From Caldisericaceae bacterium (GTDB taxonomy: Bacteria > Caldisericota > Caldisericia > Caldisericales > Caldisericaceae), in NCBI GenBank assembly GCA_026987225.1, contig JALSNB010000221.1:1-9427 (forward strand): a stretch of DNA of 9,427 nucleotides, given 5' to 3'. The position numbers and the translations under genes were made by a program. Each line of letters starts with the position of its first letter. The first letter of the stretch is position 1. The notes beneath the pieces were generated by a model. That model was given only the letters and a program-made list of their open reading frames with translations. It was not told the origin of the DNA and made no database searches. Positions 7,058 through 9,427 of the stretch are shown piece after piece.

Positions 7058-7696
7058 TTATGAAATTTTTTTGTGTTCTACTACCACTATGTTATTCTCT
7101 TCCAATAATTTGTCAATTTTTTCCATGCAGTTTGTAATATCCGCATAATCCTGAGATACAAGTGTAAATCTTGCAGCTGATGGTGCTTGCTCGTCAAAGC
7201 AAACCTTTAAGGAAGGCGTTTCGAGTTTGAAATTTACGATATCGCATTTGCATTGTGAAATAATATTTAAAAGTTTCTTCGGTATTTCTTTTTCAAGTAT
7301 GTGTCCGGTGATTGTAAATTCTGCCATATGAGGAGAAGAAGATACGATTTTTTCCGCTTCTGCTCGTACTTTCTCCAATTCTATTTTTGCTCCTTTTTTC
7401 TTTTTTTCTTCTTGAACGTATCGTAAGATTGCATGCTCTCTCTCGATTTTTTGTATTAATTCCTTGTCCGGGAAAGAAATTGCATTTACTGGGCAAATTG
7501 TTGCACAAGTTGTGCATCCCACAAGGCAATTATAAGGATTCGCAACTTCTGCCTTTTTGCCTTTCATTACATAAACATTTCTTCCGCATGTTACAAAACA
7601 GAGTCCGCATCCTATACATTTTTCTTTGTCAACCGTCGAATACCACGGAATTTCTTTTCTTGGGATGCCGTGCCATTCATTGCTTATTTTACTCAT
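7058..7696 (-). CDS. Two-[4Fe-4S] ferredoxin with C-terminal LOR/SDH- or ACT-like domain
   Basis: The 212-residue protein has three parts. Residues 20-76 form a dicluster ferredoxin: cluster one C27xxC30xxC33xxxC37G and cluster two C57xxxC61xxC64xxxC68P, the second with a 3-residue first gap (NPYNCLVGCTTCATICPVNAI). Residues about 78-120 are highly charged and probably helical or coiled. Residues about 124-208 look like a small alpha/beta domain: FTITGHILEKEIPKKLLNII, then PSAARFTLVSQDY and a final helix and strand. The GHI...LxII and PSxAR pattern recalls the conserved region of the archaeal LOR/SDH family; an ACT- or NIL-type domain is the alternative. Extra cysteines at 149, 151, 166 and 190 lie in it. 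No signal peptide or membrane helix is seen. The start is supported by GGAGG 5 nt upstream. Its role is probably electron transfer to or from the neighbouring flavoenzyme; the partner is inferred. Confidence 0.85.
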   Translation of the reverse strand: MSKISNEWHGIPRKEIPWYSTVDKEKCIGCGLCFVTCGRNVYVMKGKKAEVANPYNCLVGCTTCATICPVNAISFPDKELIQKIEREHAILRYVQEEKKKKGAKIELEKVRAEAEKIVSSSPHMAEFTITGHILEKEIPKKLLNIISQCKCDIVNFKLETPSLKVCFDEQAPSAARFTLVSQDYADITNCMEKIDKLLEENNIVVVEHKKIS

Positions 7697-7713
7697 CTTT
7701 GCCTCCGCGTTAC

Positions 7714-7738
7714 AAAAGGGGCCTCATATGAAGCCCCT
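7714..7738 (-). terminator. Intercistronic hairpin with T-run (terminator or attenuator)
   Basis: On the - strand a stem AGGGGC...GCCCCT (7717-7738, nine to ten pairs including one G-U, with a very small loop) is followed by TTTTG, starting 12 nt after the AhpD-like stop. The T-run is short and the ferredoxin Shine-Dalgarno follows within about 10 nt. It could be a partial terminator, an RNA-stabilising hairpin or an attenuator that lowers expression of the three downstream genes. Confidence 0.65.
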
Positions 7739-7750
7739 CAATGGTTTTGC

Positions 7751-8104
7751 CTACTTTGCGCCGAACTGATCGCAAGCGTCAATTACGTATCTGAGGTACG
7801 CTACCGCCGGACCGCCGCCCATAAGCCCCGCAACAAGTCCTGCTTCCAAAATTTCCTGCTTTGTTGCCCCTTCTTTGATTGCGTTTTTTGTGTGGAAAGC
7901 GATACAGAACGGGCAATGTGCCGTTACGCCGAGAGCGATAGAGATAAGTTCTTTTGTTTTTGTGGAAAGGGCTCCCGGTTTTTCTGCCTGTTTAACGAAC
8001 TCCATAAGGGCTTTTGCGTACCCCGGTTCCGCTTCTCCCGCTTTTTTGAGCAGGTCTTGAAACTGCTCAAGATAGTGCTCCATGTCTGCTGCTAATGGTG
8101 CCAT
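7751..8104 (-). CDS. AhpD-like / carboxymuconolactone decarboxylase family CxxC protein
   Basis: The 117-residue protein belongs to the AhpD/CMD fold family, whose CxxC members reduce disulfides or peroxides. The relay motif is seen as Glu52, Cys64-Pro-Phe-Cys67 and His71 (KELISIALGV...HCPFCIAFHT). The spacing from the first Cys (minus 12 to Glu, plus 7 to His) equals that of the Mycobacterium tuberculosis AhpD relay Glu118, Cys130, Cys133, His137. The His132 of that enzyme is Phe66 here. Then follow GATKQEILEAGLVAG and a glycine-rich GGGPAVAYLRYV end, plus Cys111. An in-frame ATG at 8122 exists, but AGGAGGTGG at 8117-8109 points to the ATG at 8104 (7 nt from AGGAGG); the longer start would put this signal inside the gene. 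It is 14 bp downstream of the arsR-like gene, so it is probably its direct target. In AhpD systems lipoyl-protein and Lpd are the electron donors, both of which lie in this operon. Confidence 0.88.
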   Translation of the reverse strand: MAPLAADMEHYLEQFQDLLKKAGEAEPGYAKALMEFVKQAEKPGALSTKTKELISIALGVTAHCPFCIAFHTKNAIKEGATKQEILEAGLVAGLMGGGPAVAYLRYVIDACDQFGAK

Positions 8105-8108
8105 AATG

Positions 8109-8117
8109 CCACCTCCT
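8109..8117 (-). promoter_or_regulatory. Ribosome binding site deciding the AhpD-like start
   Basis: AGGAGGTGG on the - strand precedes the ATG at 8104. It excludes the upstream in-frame ATG at 8122, which would only add the residues MRGGGI. Confidence 0.8.
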
Positions 8118-8118
8118 C

Positions 8119-8427
8119 TCATAAAATTTTATTAAAATGTAGGATAATTGTCTTAATAACGGATTTGGTATTTTTATCAATTTTGTAGTACACGTTTTTC
8201 CCTTTTCTTCTTCTATCTACCCAACTGCATTCCGCTAATTTTTCCAGGTGGAGTGAGACCGAAGATTGTGGCATACTCAATAATTCGGCAATCTTGCCCA
8301 CGTTGAGTTCTTTTTCTAATAGGAGTAACATTATTCTTAACCTTCTTTCGTTTGATAAAACCCCAAGGCATCTCGCTAATTTACTTATTTTCTTATCGTC
8401 TTGTATCTTCAGTTTGTTCTCTTTCAT
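8119..8427 (-). CDS. ArsR-family winged-helix transcriptional regulator
   Basis: This small (102-103 residue) DNA-binding protein has the ArsR/SmtB architecture. Counting from the GTG at 8430: LARCLGVLSNERRLRIMLLLL (helices 1-2), then NVGKIAELLSMPQSSVSLHLEKLAECSWV (helix-turn-helix with the recognition helix SSVSLHLEKL), then the wing RRRKGKNVYYKI. Length is typical. The classical metal site of helix 3 (ELCVCDL) is replaced by ELNVGKI, so arsenite/cadmium-type sensing through that site is not expected. The only cysteines are 21 and 68, which could serve a redox or persulfide signal, but this is speculation. Either GTG 8430 or ATG 8427 may be the start; neither has a Shine-Dalgarno, and the promoter lies directly upstream, suggesting a leaderless message. 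It probably represses its own operon. Confidence 0.9.
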   Translation of the reverse strand: MKENKLKIQDDKKISKLARCLGVLSNERRLRIMLLLLEKELNVGKIAELLSMPQSSVSLHLEKLAECSWVDRRRKGKNVYYKIDKNTKSVIKTIILHFNKIL

Positions 8428-8477
8428 CACAAACTATTATATCGAAATTTTTATACTTGTCAATACTTTGTAATGAA
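8423..8477. promoter_or_regulatory. Candidate operator: long inverted repeat bracketing the arsR promoter
   Basis: The left arm TTCATCACAAACTATT (8423-8438) and the reverse complement of the right arm (8462-8477), TTCATTACAAAGTATT, match at 14 of 16 positions, separated by 23 bp and centred near 8450. The left arm covers the start codon, the transcription start and part of the -10 box; the right arm touches the -35 box. This layout fits repression by the adjacent ArsR-type dimer. Which protein binds is inferred. Confidence 0.6.
8436..8463 (-). promoter_or_regulatory. Consensus sigma-70-type promoter of the arsR-led operon
   Basis: On the - strand the -35 box TTGACA (8463-8458) and -10 box TATAAT (8441-8436) both match the housekeeping consensus exactly, with a 16-bp spacer. 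The predicted start of transcription is about 8430-8427, that is, at the GTG/ATG start codon of the regulator. Confidence 0.88.
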
Positions 8478-8491
8478 TTTTCACTAAAACT

Positions 8492-8629
8492 GGTAAAATT
8501 TTAACAAATACGTTGCAATGCTTATTTCTTATAATTTATATTTCGGCTTAAAAGTTATGAAAATTATATCTAACTCTCATAAAATGCCCATTTAAACTAT
8601 TCACAAATGAGAATTGTTAAAATTTTTAC
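8492..8629. repeat. Two inverted copies of an AT-rich motif in the divergent promoter region
   Basis: TTGTTAAAATTTTTAC lies at 8614-8629 on the + strand, directly abutting the mrpE -35 box. A one-base-shorter copy, TTGTTAAAATTTTAC, lies on the - strand at 8507-8493, upstream of the arsR promoter. Each copy points toward its own promoter. They may be UP-like elements or binding sites for a shared regulator. The remaining sequence between the two genes is AT-rich with no gene that I can support. Confidence 0.5.
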
Positions 8630-8657
8630 TTGACTAAATTCCGTAAAATAATAAAAT
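8630..8657 (+). promoter_or_regulatory. Probable promoter of the mrpE operon
   Basis: TTGACT (8630-8635) and TAAAAT (8652-8657) are separated by 16 bp, each one base away from consensus. The predicted transcription start is near 8664, giving a leader of about 28 nt before the mrpE ATG. Confidence 0.7.
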
Positions 8658-8677
8658 TGAACTGTTTAATACAAACG

Positions 8678-8688
8678 AAAGGTGGTGG
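8678..8688 (+). promoter_or_regulatory. Ribosome binding site of mrpE
   Basis: AAAGGTGGTGG lies just before the ATG at 8692. It differs by one base from the extended AAAGGAGGTG consensus, and it supports that start. Confidence 0.7.
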
Positions 8689-8691
8689 AAA

Positions 8692-9198
8692 ATGGAAAAG
8701 GCAGGAAAACTTAACAGGTACATTTTTACAGTAATTGTCTTGTATGTCGCATGGCTTTTACTCACTGCTACAACTCGTATAGATGAACTTGTTGTGGGCT
8801 TGATTGTGTCCCTGCTTGTTGCAATTGGTTCTTTCGATTACTTAACCGAACACGGTTTGAGAAACCTTTCTCCAAAGAGATTGTTTTATCTGTTGATTTA
8901 CATTCCTTATTATTTATGGCAGGTAATTCTTGCGAACTTTGACATGGCTTATAGAGTGCTTGCTCCCAGTATGCCCATTAAGCCGGGTATTGTAACGGTA
9001 TGCACTAACTTGAAAACCGACGTAGGGAAATTGTCGCTTGCAAACTCTATTACTCTTACGCCAGGTACTCTTACTATGGATGTAAAAGATGATACGCTTC
9101 TTGTTCACTGGATCTACGTAAAAGATGAAACCACAGAAGGTGCAACCCGTGAAATCTGCGGGCGTTTTGAGAAATTTTTAAAGGAGATTTTCGGATGA
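8692..9198 (+). CDS. mrpE: Mrp-type Na+/H+ antiporter subunit E (MnhE/MbhA-like)
   Basis: MrpE is a small membrane subunit of the multi-subunit cation/proton antiporter; homologues also start the operons of Mrp-derived membrane hydrogenase (Mbh) and Mbx complexes. The 168-residue protein has N-terminal hydrophobic helices at about 9-27 and 32-48, a third at about 63-82, then a hydrophilic C-terminal part. The family signature is clear: PSMPIKPGIVTV (92-103) and LANSITLTPGTLTMDV (116-131), followed by LLVHWIYV. Length is typical (about 160). It is the first gene after its own promoter and overlaps the next gene by 4 bp (ATGA). Confidence 0.94.
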   Translation: MEKAGKLNRYIFTVIVLYVAWLLLTATTRIDELVVGLIVSLLVAIGSFDYLTEHGLRNLSPKRLFYLLIYIPYYLWQVILANFDMAYRVLAPSMPIKPGIVTVCTNLKTDVGKLSLANSITLTPGTLTMDVKDDTLLVHWIYVKDETTEGATREICGRFEKFLKEIFG

Positions 9199-9427
9199 GT
9201 GTGCTAAATTGGATTTACATTGGCATTGTTTCTGTCGGCATCATTCTCGCAGTAATTCGAATGATTGCGGGCCCGGATGTTACGAACAGAGTTGTCGGGC
9301 TTGACGTGCTTACCACAATTACCATTGCTCTGTTTGTATTTTTTGCCATGATATTTAACAGGTATATCTACATCGACGTGGCACTTGTATACGGGCTTCT
9401 TGCTTTCATCGGCGTCCTTGTGATTGC
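9195..9427 (+). CDS. mrpF: Mrp-type antiporter subunit F (MnhF/MbhB-like), 3' end outside window
   Basis: The frame is open to the window end and gives 77 residues of a protein that is normally 85-95 long. It starts with ATG overlapping the mrpE stop, with AAGGAG at 9181-9186 8 nt upstream. Three hydrophobic helices are visible at about 5-24, 36-54 and 58-77. The family block RMIAGPDVTNRVVGLDVLT (22-40) matches the MrpF pattern GPsxxDRvvALD, with the usual Asp of the DR pair being Asn31 here and Asp37 conserved. It belongs to the same transport complex as MrpE. Confidence 0.93.
   Translation, partial: MSVLNWIYIGIVSVGIILAVIRMIAGPDVTNRVVGLDVLTTITIALFVFFAMIFNRYIYIDVALVYGLLAFIGVLVI

Noticed and set aside
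8513..8535. TTGCAA plus TATAAT as a second + strand promoter
   Set aside because: The spacer is only 11 bp, and no fitting -35 box lies at 16-18 bp from this TATAAT.
8572..8615. Inverted repeat AACTCTCAT ... ATGAGAATT upstream of mrpE
   Set aside because: Only 8 of 9 positions match, with a 26-bp spacer in very AT-rich DNA. This could easily be chance, so it is not called as an operator.

Overview
The window is a dense bacterial chromosomal segment of moderate, AT-leaning composition. Coding genes fill almost all of it, and the longest gene-free stretch is about 265 bp (8428-8691). The pnp - M16 peptidase neighbourhood, separate secD and secF genes, a family 4 Fe-S uracil-DNA glycosylase and several Fe-S/flavin redox genes suggest an anaerobic, possibly thermophilic, deep-branching or clostridia-like bacterium. 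I cannot name the organism from sequence alone. No phage, IS, CRISPR, tRNA or rRNA is visible.

Region 1 (1-5304, + strand) looks like one housekeeping operon: the C-terminal half of polynucleotide phosphorylase (pnp), an M16 zinc peptidase overlapping it by 11 bp, a family 4 uracil-DNA glycosylase overlapping by 1 bp, then secD and secF. It combines RNA turnover, proteolysis, base-excision repair and protein export. It ends at a perfect 26-bp palindrome that can act as a bidirectional terminator against the converging operon.

Region 2 (5342-8427, - strand), read from its promoter, runs arsR-like regulator, AhpD-like CxxC protein, hairpin, two-cluster ferredoxin with an extra C-terminal domain, dihydrolipoamide dehydrogenase, and a very small GcvH-like lipoyl carrier. 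No glycine-cleavage or 2-oxoacid dehydrogenase genes are present. The set can be read as a self-contained redox relay: NADH -> Lpd -> lipoyl carrier -> AhpD-type CxxC protein, with a ferredoxin as an extra entry or exit point. This resembles the Lpd/lipoyl-protein/AhpD chain of Mycobacterium, but uses a dedicated mini H-protein. It is the most interesting system in the window. The promoter has consensus -35 and -10 boxes placed so that the arsR mRNA would be leaderless or nearly so. A 14/16-matching inverted repeat brackets this promoter and is a good candidate autoregulatory operator.

Region 3 (8630-9427, + strand) is the start of a divergent operon with its own promoter: mrpE then mrpF (cut by the window end), subunits of an Mrp-type Na+/H+ antiporter or of an Mrp-derived membrane redox complex (Mbh/Mbx type). 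Having E and F first is a gene order seen in archaeal-type Mrp and Mbh/Mbx operons. The divergent intergenic region carries two inverted copies of an AT-rich motif, one pointing at each promoter.
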